From NCBI RefSeq assembly GCF_900108555.1, contig NZ_FNWV01000002.1:299389-363388 (forward strand): a DNA stretch of 64,000 nucleotides. The letters run 5' to 3'. The stretch is from Ruminococcus flavefaciens (lineage in GTDB: Bacteria > Bacillota > Clostridia > Oscillospirales > Ruminococcaceae). The notes under the pieces were generated by a model. The model was not told the DNA's origin and searched no databases. It saw nothing but the letters and a program-made list of their open reading frames with translations. Positions 1 to 8,578 of the stretch are shown here, piece by piece (position 1 is the stretch's first letter; each line of letters opens with the position of its first letter). Made by a program: the position numbers and the translations under genes.

Positions 1-284
1 TAGCCGAGGTTTCCGCAGACTGTGTAAGCCATGTAGGCGTTGAGTCCCATGCCTGCGGACAGTGCAAAGGGCAGATTAGCCATGAAAGCCATGCAGACAG
101 TACCTATAAATGAAGCAAGACAGGTCGCAAGGAGGACGGCAGTTGCGTCCATGCCTGTGGTTGAGAGTATATTCGGGTTAATGGCAAGTATATAAGCCAT
201 AGTCATAAAAGTGGTGATACCTGCCGCAATTTCGGTCTTTACATTAGTTCCGCGTTCTTTGAGCTTGAAAAGTTTTTCCGCCAT
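1..284 (-). CDS. NCS2-family purine (guanine/hypoxanthine-type) permease, N-terminal part
   Basis: The gene is cut by the window edge, so only its first 94 or so codons are visible. The protein begins MAEKLFKLKERGTNVKTE and continues into FMTMAYILAINPNIL and SAGMGLNAYMAYT. These are the conserved first membrane segments of the AzgA/PbuG branch of the NCS2 nucleobase transporters, which import purine bases by cation symport at the cytoplasmic membrane. The start lies 10 bp after the stop of hpt on the same strand, so the two genes form a salvage operon in which the permease imports the base and Hpt converts it to a nucleotide. The exact substrate (guanine, hypoxanthine or adenine) cannot be told from this fragment. 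Confidence 0.88.
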   Translation of the reverse strand, partial: MAEKLFKLKERGTNVKTEIAAGITTFMTMAYILAINPNILSTTGMDATAVLLATCLASFIGTVCMAFMANLPFALSAGMGLNAYMAYTVCGNLG

Positions 285-294
285 TTCTGTCACC

Positions 295-843
295 TCATTC
301 GCCGAATTCTGCGATATACGGCAAATTTCTGTAGAATTCGCCGTAATCCAGTCCGTAGCCTATTACGAAATAATCGGGGATAGTGAAAAGGGAATAATCA
401 GCTTTAAGCTCAACAACACGGCGGTCGGGCTTGTCAAGGAGAGTCATTATCCTCAGAGACAGAGGATCTCTCACACCGAGTATTTTTTTGATCTCGTTGA
501 GAGTTCTTCCCGTGTCGATGATATCCTCAACGATTATGACATGGTAATTGCTGATGTCATGTTTAAGGTCCATGGTAATCTCAACATGACCTGATGACTC
601 AGTGCCCTCAAAGTAGCTTTTTGCCGCCATGAAAGCTATCTCGCAGGGAACAGTTACCTCACGGCAGAGGTCAGCCATGAATACGAATGCGCCTTTCAGT
701 ATGCTCACAAGGAGTATGGGCGAACCGTCGTATAAAGAATTGATATACTCGCCTGCTTTTTTGATCTCTTTGCGTATTTCCTCTTCGGAAATGATGACGC
801 GCTTGATCTTGCTTTTCCATTCTTCTGTGCTGTCAAATTTCAT
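295..843 (-). CDS. hpt: Hypoxanthine phosphoribosyltransferase
   Basis: This 182-residue protein has the usual length for bacterial Hpt. It converts hypoxanthine or guanine plus PRPP to IMP or GMP in the cytoplasm. The PRPP-binding loop VIIVEDIIDTGRTL is present near residue 100, and the ILLVSILKGAFVFMADL segment that forms the other side of the active site lies near residue 42. An AGGAGG ribosome-binding site at 849-854 precedes the ATG. A good promoter sits about 70 bp upstream, and the purine permease follows after 10 bp. In many clostridia hpt stands beside tilS/ftsH; here it is paired with transport instead. Confidence 0.95.
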   Translation of the reverse strand: MKFDSTEEWKSKIKRVIISEEEIRKEIKKAGEYINSLYDGSPILLVSILKGAFVFMADLCREVTVPCEIAFMAAKSYFEGTESSGHVEITMDLKHDISNYHVIIVEDIIDTGRTLNEIKKILGVRDPLSLRIMTLLDKPDRRVVELKADYSLFTIPDYFVIGYGLDYGEFYRNLPYIAEFGE

Positions 844-910
844 AATAAACCTCCTGAGTTGTAATGATAGAAGTAATTATCTGCTTTAGTTCATGTATTG
901 TGATACATTT

Positions 911-938
911 ATTATACCATTTTGTTTCGGGTTGTCAA
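911..938 (-). promoter_or_regulatory. SigA-type promoter of the hpt-permease operon
   Basis: On the minus strand, TTGACA (933-938) and TATAAT (911-916) are both perfect consensus hexamers with a 16-bp spacer, located upstream of hpt. Confidence 0.85.
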
Positions 939-1029
939 TAAGCAGAATAGCAGCTTTGCCTTAAAATAGGGGGGAAAATATCATTTAAGGATATTTTACC
1001 CAAAGAGAATAAAGAACCATTGTATATAT

Positions 1030-1075
1030 CTACAAAAATTAATGTAAAATCTACGATTATATTTACATTTTGTAG
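1030..1075. promoter_or_regulatory. Inverted repeat overlapping the pectinase -35, candidate operator
   Basis: The left half CTACAAAA-attaa-TGTAAA (about 1030-1048) is mirrored by TTTACATTTTGTAG (1062-1075), whose reverse complement is CTACAAAATGTAAA. The right half contains the -35 hexamer, so a bound regulator would block the polymerase. No regulator is identified; the operator role is an inference. Confidence 0.35.
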
Positions 1076-1090
1076 TGGGTATGTTATAAT
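1062..1090 (+). promoter_or_regulatory. Promoter of the pectinase gene
   Basis: The hexamers TTTACA (1062-1067) and TATAAT (1085-1090) are separated by 17 bp. Transcription would start near 1097, giving a leader of about 125 nt. Confidence 0.75.
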
Positions 1091-1099
1091 TATGGTGTA

Positions 1100-1199
1100 T
1101 AGGTGCATATTCTGCGGCAGCTTGTCCCTGTAAGTCTGCGCGGTGCACTAAGGAGATCAATTATAGGCTAAGGATCGCGCTTTAGGCAGCGTACGATCC
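1100..1199 (+). ncRNA. Structured 5' leader of the pectinase mRNA
   Basis: The leader carries a long-range GTGCA/TGCAC pairing that closes a G/C-rich internal region (about 1102-1147). A second strong stem follows: GGATCG (1172-1177) pairs with CGATCC (1194-1199), and CGCT/AGCG pair inside it. I match it to no riboswitch family by eye. Because it sits between promoter and ribosome-binding site it could be a cis-regulatory element. Confidence 0.35.
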
Positions 1200-1223
1200 G
1201 AAAATTCCAAAGGAGTGATAATA

Positions 1224-4200
1224 ATGGTCGGCAGAAAACGAAAGCTCAGTCTACAGATCATTTCGTTCGTTTCAGCCATGATCGTATTACTGGCATCATT
1301 TGCCGTAATACAGCCGTTGAGGTCCGATGCGGCAGGTACAGACCTGTATGTCGGATACACGGGCAGAAACAACAACTTTTCCACAGTACAGGCGGCTGTT
1401 GACAAGGCAGCGAGCCTCAATCCCTCATCTGAGGCAAACCGCGTTACAATACACATTGCCCCGGGTACTTACCGTCAGCAGGTAATCGTACAGACACCGT
1501 ACATTACTTTTGTAAATGACGAGCCGAGCAAGGGCGATGCTGTTCTCACATGGTACTACGGTATCGGCTATAAGTACTACAGTGCAAACTCAAAGGGCTA
1601 TTACGACGCAAGCCTTGCAAACGCAAAGAGCGGCAAGAACGTTTCAAACTACCGCTGGGGAGCTACGGTACAGCTCTGGCCAAAGGCTACAAACTTCAAG
1701 GCTAAGAACATCGTATTCGAGAACTCCTTCAACCGCTACCTCACACAGGAGGAGTTGGCAGACGGAGTTGAGTGTACAAACGAGACACTGAAAGTACAGC
1801 GTTACAACGGCGTTGACGTACAGTCAAAGGCTTATACAGAGCGTGCAGCAGCTCTCTCAGTAGATACAGGGTATGCTGAGTTCCTTAACTGCAAGTTCCT
1901 GTCGAGCCAGGATACACTTTACACAGGCGGCTCACCTCAGTACTACAAGAACTGCCTCATCGAAGGACAGACAGACTATATCTTCGGCGGCAGCAATGCA
2001 GTATTCGACAGCTGTGAGCTTCGCTGGAAGGGCTACAGCAGCGGTTCTGTAGGCGGATACATCACAGCAGCAAGAGAGCAGGGAAGCCCGTATACAGGCT
2101 ATCTCTTTAAGGACTGTAAGGTAACTGCAAATTCACAGCTCACAGTAAGCGCAGGCTATCTCGGCAGACCATGGGGACAGACTGCAAAGGTGCTCTTTGT
2201 GAATACTACTCTCCAGAACGGAAATATGATCACAGCAGCAGGCTGGACTTCAATGAGCGGCGTACAGCCCGAGAGCGTTGACGGCTTCAAGGAGAACGGC
2301 ACTAAGCTCTCAAACGGTCAGAGAGTTGACCTCTCACAGCGCAAGGGACATACCGTATCGGACAGTGACGCTGCAAACATCAATATCTCAAGCTATATGA
2401 ACAACTGGACACCGTCATTCCTCAACGGTGAAGGAAATACAAGCAGCGGCAATAACGATCAGCCTTCATCAAATGTCGAAGGTGCAATAAAGACCTGCGG
2501 CGGCTGGTATGAAGAAGCTTTCGTAGAGTGGGACAGCTCAAAGCTTGGCAATAACGTCAAGGTAAGCTACGCACCCGAGGGCAGTTCAAGCTATACGGCT
2601 GTAGACTCACAGCTCATCAGAAATTCAAGAGTCGATATCCCCGGACTCAAGGGAAATACATCTTATACCATAAACGTTTCGGGCTCTAACGGCTCTGCAA
2701 GCTGCACAGTCAAAACAATGGCATTTGACCGCAGCGGCTACGCTCACTGGAACAATTCCGAAGCAATAGGCGCGTACAACAATGACGGTACTCTGAAATC
2801 GGGCGTTACTGTTATCTACGTTACAAACTCCACTAAGGACACTGTAACATGGAACGGAAAAACCGGTCTTTACAATATCTTCAATGCAGGACCGAGCAAT
2901 GTATGCTTCAGACTTATCGGCACTATCGACGTTCCGTCAGGTGCAAAGGCAAACAACGGTCAGCAGAACGACGGCTCCAATATGCTCTATATGAACGGCG
3001 GCAAGAACGTTACCGTTGAGGGTATCGGTTATGACTGCAACCTCAATCAGTGGGGCTTCGACATGAAGCATAGTACAAGCTGCGAGGTAAGAAACCTCTG
3101 GCTTGGAAAATATCCTGATGACGGTATCTCAATGTCGGGCGGCAGTACTTCAAAGTCATCACGTATATGGGTACACAACAATACTATCGAAAAAGGCTAC
3201 AATGCATATGCAGGCAACGGCATAGTAGATGCCGACAAGGCAGACGGCGACGGTTCACTGGACATAAAGTGGAGTGAGTATGTAACAGTTTCCTATAATG
3301 TGTTCAAGGACGCTCACAAGACCTCACTTGTAGGCGGCGGTACTTCACATGAGCAGGACTGGATAACCTATCACCACAACTGGTTCAACAATACCGAGTC
3401 ACGTAATCCCCGTGCGAGAAACGCACATATCCACAGCTACAACAACTACTTCTACAATAACAAGCAGTACGGTATCGGAGCTTCCTACAACTCAAAGGTA
3501 TTCTCTGAGGCTAACTACTACGAAAAGACAAATCTTCCTCTTGATGCTGAGAATATGGGAAATGATGCATATTCGGGAACTATCAAGTCCTACGGCGACA
3601 AGTTCGTGAACTGCAATATGGGCAGCGGACTTGCTTATCAGATAGTAAATTCAAGAACTGCACAGGCTTACATCAATAACCTCAAGAGCGGCGGCGACGG
3701 CTACGATAACTTCGATACAAACTCATCGAAGATATACAGCAGCTACAATGTACAGTCCGCAGACGCTGCAAAGGCTGAGGTAACAGCTTATGCAGGAAGA
3801 ATGCAGAACAAGGCATATAATGCAGGAACAGTTTCAAGCGGCGGTGATCCTGTAGTTATCGACGATACACTGAAAAGCAAACTCATCGCTAAGCTTGAGG
3901 TCAAGGACGCAAGCTACGGCGCACAGTGGTCTATCGTTGAGAACTTCAGCACAGGCGACAAGGCATTCGGCGACCGTGAGCACGTTATCGCTTCTGTACC
4001 TTCAAGTATCGGCGGCGGAGAGCTTATCCGCACAGCCTGCAACTCGAAGAATACGGATTCAGACCTTGCGGTAATTACTGCTGCAAAGGATATCACAGTA
4101 TATGTAGCTATGGACGAGAGAGTAACTTCTATCCCGTCATGGCTGTATAACTTCACAAAGATAGGTGAGATCGTGGAGATCAACGACAGCGAAGCTGTAA

Positions 4201-4634
4201 GACCTTTCGACGTATATGCAAAGGAGATAAAGGCAGGCGAGACCGTAACTCTCGGTACAAACGGCATGAGCGGAGCTTGTATGAACTACATTGCTTTCGT
4301 TAAGGAAACACCTGTAGTTACTACAACAACGACTACTACAACCACAACAACTACGACCACAACCACTACAACTACAACTACCACACAGCCTCCGCAGGGA
4401 CTTGCAGGCGATGCAAATATGGACGGTACAGTTGATCTGTCAGATGCAGTTCTTATCATGCAGTCACTGGCAAATCCGAATAAGTACGGTATAAACGGTA
4501 CAGATGAGCATCACCTAACAGATCAGGGAGCTGCAAACGCAGATGTTGAGGGAAGAAACGGTATTACTTCCAATGACGCACTTGCAATACAGCGTTATCT
4601 ACTCCGCCTTGTAGATGCACTTCCGATCAATTGA
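1224..4634 (+). CDS. Cellulosomal pectin methylesterase (CE8) / pectate lyase (PL1) fusion with dockerin
   Basis: This secreted protein has about 1136 residues and two catalytic modules. After a signal peptide (LSLQIISFVSAMIVLLASFAVI) comes a CE8 pectinesterase, about residues 38-370, with the QDTLY, GQTDYIFGG (catalytic-type Asp near 251) and LGRPWG (Arg near 315) motifs. A fibronectin-III-like module follows (about 410-500). Next is a PL1 pectate lyase (about 505-860) with WITYHHNWFNNTESRNPRAR, including the RxPR-type catalytic arginine region near 727-732. A beta-rich accessory domain of unclear family (about 885-1015), a poly-Thr linker and a C-terminal dockerin (GDANMDGTVDLSDAVLIMQ, from about 1058) complete it. 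De-esterification followed by lyase cleavage on one chain fits methylated pectin. The ATG at 1224 is chosen over an upstream GTG at 1215 because AAAGGAG lies at 1209-1215. Confidence 0.93.
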   Translation: MVGRKRKLSLQIISFVSAMIVLLASFAVIQPLRSDAAGTDLYVGYTGRNNNFSTVQAAVDKAASLNPSSEANRVTIHIAPGTYRQQVIVQTPYITFVNDEPSKGDAVLTWYYGIGYKYYSANSKGYYDASLANAKSGKNVSNYRWGATVQLWPKATNFKAKNIVFENSFNRYLTQEELADGVECTNETLKVQRYNGVDVQSKAYTERAAALSVDTGYAEFLNCKFLSSQDTLYTGGSPQYYKNCLIEGQTDYIFGGSNAVFDSCELRWKGYSSGSVGGYITAAREQGSPYTGYLFKDCKVTANSQLTVSAGYLGRPWGQTAKVLFVNTTLQNGNMITAAGWTSMSGVQPESVDGFKENGTKLSNGQRVDLSQRKGHTVSDSDAANINISSYMNNWTPSFLNGEGNTSSGNNDQPSSNVEGAIKTCGGWYEEAFVEWDSSKLGNNVKVSYAPEGSSSYTAVDSQLIRNSRVDIPGLKGNTSYTINVSGSNGSASCTVKTMAFDRSGYAHWNNSEAIGAYNNDGTLKSGVTVIYVTNSTKDTVTWNGKTGLYNIFNAGPSNVCFRLIGTIDVPSGAKANNGQQNDGSNMLYMNGGKNVTVEGIGYDCNLNQWGFDMKHSTSCEVRNLWLGKYPDDGISMSGGSTSKSSRIWVHNNTIEKGYNAYAGNGIVDADKADGDGSLDIKWSEYVTVSYNVFKDAHKTSLVGGGTSHEQDWITYHHNWFNNTESRNPRARNAHIHSYNNYFYNNKQYGIGASYNSKVFSEANYYEKTNLPLDAENMGNDAYSGTIKSYGDKFVNCNMGSGLAYQIVNSRTAQAYINNLKSGGDGYDNFDTNSSKIYSSYNVQSADAAKAEVTAYAGRMQNKAYNAGTVSSGGDPVVIDDTLKSKLIAKLEVKDASYGAQWSIVENFSTGDKAFGDREHVIASVPSSIGGGELIRTACNSKNTDSDLAVITAAKDITVYVAMDERVTSIPSWLYNFTKIGEIVEINDSEAVRPFDVYAKEIKAGETVTLGTNGMSGACMNYIAFVKETPVVTTTTTTTTTTTTTTTTTTTTTTQPPQGLAGDANMDGTVDLSDAVLIMQSLANPNKYGINGTDEHHLTDQGAANADVEGRNGITSNDALAIQRYLLRLVDALPIN

Positions 4635-4664
4635 TATAACAAGTGTTTAGGATATAAAAGTTCA

Positions 4665-4707
4665 GCCCCGAAGTGATGTAAACATCGCTTCGGGGCGTTA
4701 TTTTTTT
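4665..4707 (+). terminator. Rho-independent terminator of the pectinase gene
   Basis: A perfect stem GCCCCGAAGTGATG / CATCGCTTCGGGGC (4665-4696) has a short TAAA loop and is followed by a T-run at 4699-4707. The T-run overlaps the end of the small minus-strand gene. Confidence 0.85.
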
Positions 4708-4882
4708 ATTCTTTTCTTCTGTAATTCAGCGTTATCAATACTGCATTGAGCATACAAGCGACAGCGAAGATCAGCCATACAGGTTTAGGCAGATCAACAT
4801 CAGCAAGTGAACATATCACTATTGCAATTCCGATCAATATTCCGATTATTCCTGATATTATTCCTATAGTTTTCTTATTCAT
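4706..4882 (-). CDS. Small two-helix membrane protein, 58 residues
   Basis: The open frame starts MNKKTIGIISGIIGILIGIA and ends NYRRKE. It encodes two hydrophobic helices (about residues 5-25 and 34-53) joined by the short polar turn LADVDLPKP, so it is probably a small inner-membrane protein. A GGAG motif lies just before the ATG. I recognise no family. It lies downstream of the ispH-S1 terminator, so it is transcribed by read-through or from its own promoter. Confidence is moderate because the frame is short. Confidence 0.55.
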   Translation of the reverse strand: MNKKTIGIISGIIGILIGIAIVICSLADVDLPKPVWLIFAVACMLNAVLITLNYRRKE

Positions 4883-4931
4883 ATTAGTTCTCCGTTTAGC
4901 AGCGACGGTGAATGCCCGTCTTGATTAAATG

Positions 4932-4957
4932 AAAAGGGCTGCACGTTTGTGCAGCCC
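4932..4957 (-). terminator. Terminator of the ygiQ-to-ispH/S1 operon
   Basis: The minus-strand stem GGGCTGCAC / GTGCAGCCC (4936-4957) is followed by TTTT (4935-4932), 13 bp after the ispH-S1 stop. Confidence 0.8.
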
Positions 4958-4970
4958 ATAAGATTACTGA

Positions 4971-6947
4971 TTATTCAGCGTCCTCAGCAGGAGCTTCCTC
5001 AGCATCGTCCTCTTCATTCTCAAGAAGAGCACGCATTGAGATGCTGATCCTCTTTGACTCCTCGTCGATATCAATGATCTTAACATCAACCTCATCGCCT
5101 ACTGAAAGAACGTCCTTGACATTCTCTACCTTCTGGTCAGCGATCTGTGAGATGTGGATAAGACCGTCAACGCCGTCGATGATCTGAGCGAATGCACCGA
5201 AGCTTGTGATAGAAACGATAGTAGCCTTAACTACATCGCCGATCTGATACTGTGACTTGAAGATCTCCCAAGGATTGTCCTCAGCCTTCTTGAAGCCGAG
5301 AGAAATTCTGTTAGCTTCCTGATCGAGATCCTTGATGTATACCTCAAGAGTATCGCCAACATTAACAACTTCGCTTGGGTGCTTGATCCTCTTCCATGAA
5401 AGCTCTGAGATATGTACCATGCCGTCGATGCCGCCGAGATCAACGAATGCACCGAAGCTTGTGAGTGACTTTACCTTACCTACGTAAGTCTTGCCGACCT
5501 CAGCTGTCTCCCAGAATCTTGCCTTAGCTTCTTCCTTCTTAGCGTTCTGAACAGCCTTGATAGAACCAACGGCTCTCTTTCTGCCGCCCTCAGAAACTTC
5601 GATAACGATGAACTCTACCTTCTTCTTGAGAAGCTGGTCAAGCTCTGCGCCTCTTGGAAGACCTGTAAGTGAAGCAGGGATAAATACTCTTACGCCGAGA
5701 ACTGTGAGAGTAACGCCCTTATTAACTACGCTCTGAACAACGCCTTCGAGAACTGTGCCTTCCTGCTGTGCCTTAACGATCTTTTCGTAGCCGGCCTGCT
5801 CGTCAACCTTTCTCTTTGAGAGAGCAGCTGTACCCTCAGCGTCATTTACCTTGATTACAACAAGATCGATCTCGTCGCCAACGCTGACGATGTCTGAAGG
5901 CTTCTTTGAAGGATCATCTGTAAGATCATCAAGAGCAACATAGCCAGTGTGCTTTGTTCCGAGGTCTACGATAACTTCTGTATTATTTACAGCGATAACT
6001 GTGCCTTTAACTTTCTCTCCTGTATGTATTTTTTTGAATGACTCATCGATCATCTGAGCGAAGTCGATATCCTCATTCTGATTAGCTGCAAGAATTTCAT
6101 TTTCTGCCATTTTGGTTTGTACCTCCTTGATTATATAGGCGGGGGTCGATGCGCCTGCAGTGATGCCGATCTTCTCGGCATTTGGAAGCTTTAAAGTCCG
6201 AAGCTCGTCCGAATTTTCTATATGATACGTTTTACAGTAGCGGCTGCATACTTCATAAAGCTTTACAGTATTTGAACTGTGTCTGCCGCCTACCACAAGC
6301 ATGATATCCGAGTTTTTTGCAAGCTCGGCAGCGTCAGTCTGACGTGCGTCCGTTGCGTTGCATATCGTATCGTATATAACAATGTTGGAGTCGTCCTTCG
6401 GGATCACGTTTAAACACTCACCCCATACTACTATATTATACGTTGTTTGCGCCACAATTGCAAGCTTTTTTTGCAAATTTTTATAATTTTTTTCAAAAAA
6501 GGCTTTTAGCTCAAAGTTGTCCTTGAAAACAAGGCAATTTTCGTCACAATGACCAACAATTCCCTGTACCTCAGGGTGATTACGGTCACCTGCAATGAGG
6601 ATAAAATAGCCTTCTGCGGACTTTTCAGCCACAATTTTGTGTATGCGCGAAACGAAAGGGCAGGTAGCGTCAAGCATTTTGTTGCCTTTAGCCTCTATCT
6701 GACGGTAAATATCGCTGCCTACGCCGTGGGAGCGTATGACTACAGTCTCATCGGGAGCAAGCTCGTCAACGGAGTTTATTATCCTTGCTCCTTTTGCCTG
6801 CATATCGTTGACAACGTCCTGATTGTGTATGATAGGACCGAGAGTAGCAACGTGTGTATTCTTTTCAAGCTCGCCGTAAACCATTTTCACGGCTCTGTCT
6901 ACTCCGAAGCAGAAGCCTGCGGATTTTGCAACAGTTACCTTACTCAT
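4971..6947 (-). CDS. ispH: Fused IspH (HMBPP reductase) and ribosomal protein S1-like protein
   Basis: This protein has 658 residues. Residues 1-285 are IspH, the [4Fe-4S] enzyme that reduces HMBPP to IPP/DMAPP at the end of the MEP pathway. Cys is seen in [13 protein letters not shown] (about 13), [11 protein letters not shown] (about 96) and [12 protein letters not shown] (about 191), the three cluster ligands. From about 310 to 645 there are four S1 RNA-binding repeats, for example [20 protein letters not shown] and the following HISEL motif. The tail is acidic ([15 protein letters not shown]). This fusion is known in many clostridia. The start overlaps the end of plsC by 8 bp, so the two are translationally coupled behind cmk. 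Confidence 0.96.
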   Translation of the reverse strand: MSKVTVAKSAGFCFGVDRAVKMVYGELEKNTHVATLGPIIHNQDVVNDMQAKGARIINSVDELAPDETVVIRSHGVGSDIYRQIEAKGNKMLDATCPFVSRIHKIVAEKSAEGYFILIAGDRNHPEVQGIVGHCDENCLVFKDNFELKAFFEKNYKNLQKKLAIVAQTTYNIVVWGECLNVIPKDDSNIVIYDTICNATDARQTDAAELAKNSDIMLVVGGRHSSNTVKLYEVCSRYCKTYHIENSDELRTLKLPNAEKIGITAGASTPAYIIKEVQTKMAENEILAANQNEDIDFAQMIDESFKKIHTGEKVKGTVIAVNNTEVIVDLGTKHTGYVALDDLTDDPSKKPSDIVSVGDEIDLVVIKVNDAEGTAALSKRKVDEQAGYEKIVKAQQEGTVLEGVVQSVVNKGVTLTVLGVRVFIPASLTGLPRGAELDQLLKKKVEFIVIEVSEGGRKRAVGSIKAVQNAKKEEAKARFWETAEVGKTYVGKVKSLTSFGAFVDLGGIDGMVHISELSWKRIKHPSEVVNVGDTLEVYIKDLDQEANRISLGFKKAEDNPWEIFKSQYQIGDVVKATIVSITSFGAFAQIIDGVDGLIHISQIADQKVENVKDVLSVGDEVDVKIIDIDEESKRISISMRALLENEEDDAEEAPAEDAE

Positions 6948-7575
6948 TGCTGTCGTTCTCCTTTACTTTGGTCTTTTCTTCGGGCACACCCTCGACGAGG
7001 AGCTTGATATCAGCCATATAGCGGTTCTTGAGCTTTACAAGCTGACGGGGATTTGGTTCATCGCATACCTCACAGTATTCTGTGGGTTCGATAGGAGTTC
7101 CGAATTTCAGTGTGATGGGAGTGCGGAATTTCAGCTTTTCACCGTAGCATATACCTGCCGGGACAATAGCCTTTCCCGAACGTGCGGAGATAAGAGCTGC
7201 ACCTGTGTGTCCGCGTCCCACCTTGCCGTCCTTTGAGCGAGTACCCTCGGGGAATATCATAAGGCTTCTTTTACTGCCAAGTCTTTCAACGGCAGTGTCG
7301 ATAACTCCGGTATCGCCTTTACCGCGGGCAACAGGGAAAGCTCCGAGGGAACGTATCAGCCACGCAAAGAGCTTGTTTTTGAAGAGCTCCTCCTTAGCCA
7401 TGAAAGCGAATTTGCCTTTCGCCCATGCACCGAGAAGCGGCGGATCGGCATTGCTTCTGTGGTTGCAGGCGTATATAACAGTGGTATCATCGGGGATATT
7501 TTCCTTGCCCTCAATGCTTATCTTATACATCATGCGGAAGTATATTTTTACCAGAAACTTGACTATGTAATACAT
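6940..7575 (-). CDS. plsC: 1-acyl-sn-glycerol-3-phosphate acyltransferase
   Basis: This 211-residue membrane-associated enzyme acylates lysophosphatidic acid to phosphatidic acid in phospholipid synthesis. The NHxxxxD catalytic motif appears as NHRSNADP (about residues 38-45), and the acceptor-binding FPEGTRS motif lies near residue 111. A hydrophobic N-terminal stretch fits membrane association. AGAGGTG precedes the ATG. It lies between cmk and ispH-S1, a conserved clostridial order, and its end overlaps the ispH start. Confidence 0.94.
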   Translation of the reverse strand: MYYIVKFLVKIYFRMMYKISIEGKENIPDDTTVIYACNHRSNADPPLLGAWAKGKFAFMAKEELFKNKLFAWLIRSLGAFPVARGKGDTGVIDTAVERLGSKRSLMIFPEGTRSKDGKVGRGHTGAALISARSGKAIVPAGICYGEKLKFRTPITLKFGTPIEPTEYCEVCDEPNPRQLVKLKNRYMADIKLLVEGVPEEKTKVKENDSNE

Positions 7576-7603
7576 ATTGTTTCACCTCTGTAAAGGCTTT
7601 TTA

Positions 7604-8266
7604 TCAGCCTATTTTGTCCTTGATCACCTTTACGATAGCTGCTGCGGACTCCTCTAAGTTAAGCTTTGTTGTGTCAACGAGAACAGCGTCCTCAGCCTGT
7701 TTCAGCGGAGCAGTCTCGCGGTGCATATCCTGATAGTCGCGCTTGATTATATCGTCAAGTATCTCCTGATATGTTGGACAGTTCGGCTTTTCTGCAAGCT
7801 CCTTGTAGCGGCGGTTTGCGCGCTCCTCGGCAGAAGCTGTCAGGAATATCTTAACGTCAGCATTTGGCAGTACCACTGTACCGATATCGCGTCCGTCCAT
7901 GAGCACGTTGTTCTCTCGGGCTATCTTCTGCTGAGTCTCGAAGAGATAAGCTCTTACAGCAGGGATAGCGGAGGTGCGTGAAGCAGCCATTGATATCTCG
8001 GGAGTTCTTATCATATCGGAAACATCTCTGTCACCGAGGAAAACTCTCTGTGCGCCGTCGATGAATTTAAGTGAAACGTCAGCCTTTTCAAGAGAAGCTT
8101 CAATGTCCTCATCGGCAATGTTGTTTTCGGTTATATAGAGCGCGATAGTACGGTAGAGCGCACCTGTGTCAACATAGATGTAGCCAAGCTCCTTTGACAC
8201 CATTTTAGCGATAGTACTTTTACCTGCACCTGCAGGTCCGTCGATAGCGATATTGATAGTTTTCAT
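7604..8266 (-). CDS. cmk: Cytidylate kinase
   Basis: This 220-residue kinase phosphorylates CMP and dCMP with ATP. The P-loop IAIDGPAGAGKSTIAK is at the N terminus, followed by YVDTGALYR (substrate NMP site), DGRDIGTVVLPNADVKIFLTA (about 124-144) and the RxxxD-type lid region YKELAEKPNCPTYQEIL. The length is normal. An AAAGGAG ribosome-binding site precedes the ATG. It heads the cmk-plsC-ispH/S1 gene string. Confidence 0.96.
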   Translation of the reverse strand: MKTINIAIDGPAGAGKSTIAKMVSKELGYIYVDTGALYRTIALYITENNIADEDIEASLEKADVSLKFIDGAQRVFLGDRDVSDMIRTPEISMAASRTSAIPAVRAYLFETQQKIARENNVLMDGRDIGTVVLPNADVKIFLTASAEERANRRYKELAEKPNCPTYQEILDDIIKRDYQDMHRETAPLKQAEDAVLVDTTKLNLEESAAAIVKVIKDKIG

Positions 8267-8304
8267 AGTTTTACTCCTTTATTTATAAAGCATAGATGCT
8301 TTTT

Positions 8305-8574
8305 TTATTTTCTGTTCAGATATGTTTTGCGGAATTTTCGTATGCAGAGTATCAGCATGAGAAGTCCAAATGCTATTATTACTATTCCGCCAACAGTTTT
8401 GTCTTTCATGACCAAAAATCCTATGAAGAAAATAGCGGCGAAGAAAGCAGTATAGAACAGTATTATCAAAGCTATAAGAATATATCGAATAGGTTTAGGT
8501 ACTTTACTGCTTTTGCTTGCTTCGGAAATAGTACCTGTGATCAGCTCTGCGATAATTTCAAATATGATCTCCAT
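8305..8574 (-). CDS. Small membrane protein of unknown function
   Basis: This 89-residue protein has a polar N terminus (about 1-28), two transmembrane helices (about 30-52 and 60-78) and a basic C-terminal tail (IRKFRKTYLNRK), which suggests the tail stays in the cytoplasm. No family is recognised. It lies 4 bp after the PF06541-type gene and 38 bp before cmk, within a string of four membrane-protein genes inserted in the operon. Its coding status rests on operon position, tight spacing and coherent topology. Confidence 0.7.
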   Translation of the reverse strand: MEIIFEIIAELITGTISEASKSSKVPKPIRYILIALIILFYTAFFAAIFFIGFLVMKDKTVGGIVIIAFGLLMLILCIRKFRKTYLNRK

Positions 8575-8578
8575 AACA

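Larger units (their letters stand above)
844..1223. other. Divergent intergenic region between hpt and the pectinase gene
   Basis: These 380 bp contain no gene. They hold the hpt promoter (minus), an AT-rich middle with a small AAAATATC/GATATTTT hairpin, an inverted repeat over the -35 of the plus promoter, the plus promoter itself, and a leader of about 125 nt with stable stem-loops before the pectinase gene. Confidence 0.7.
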
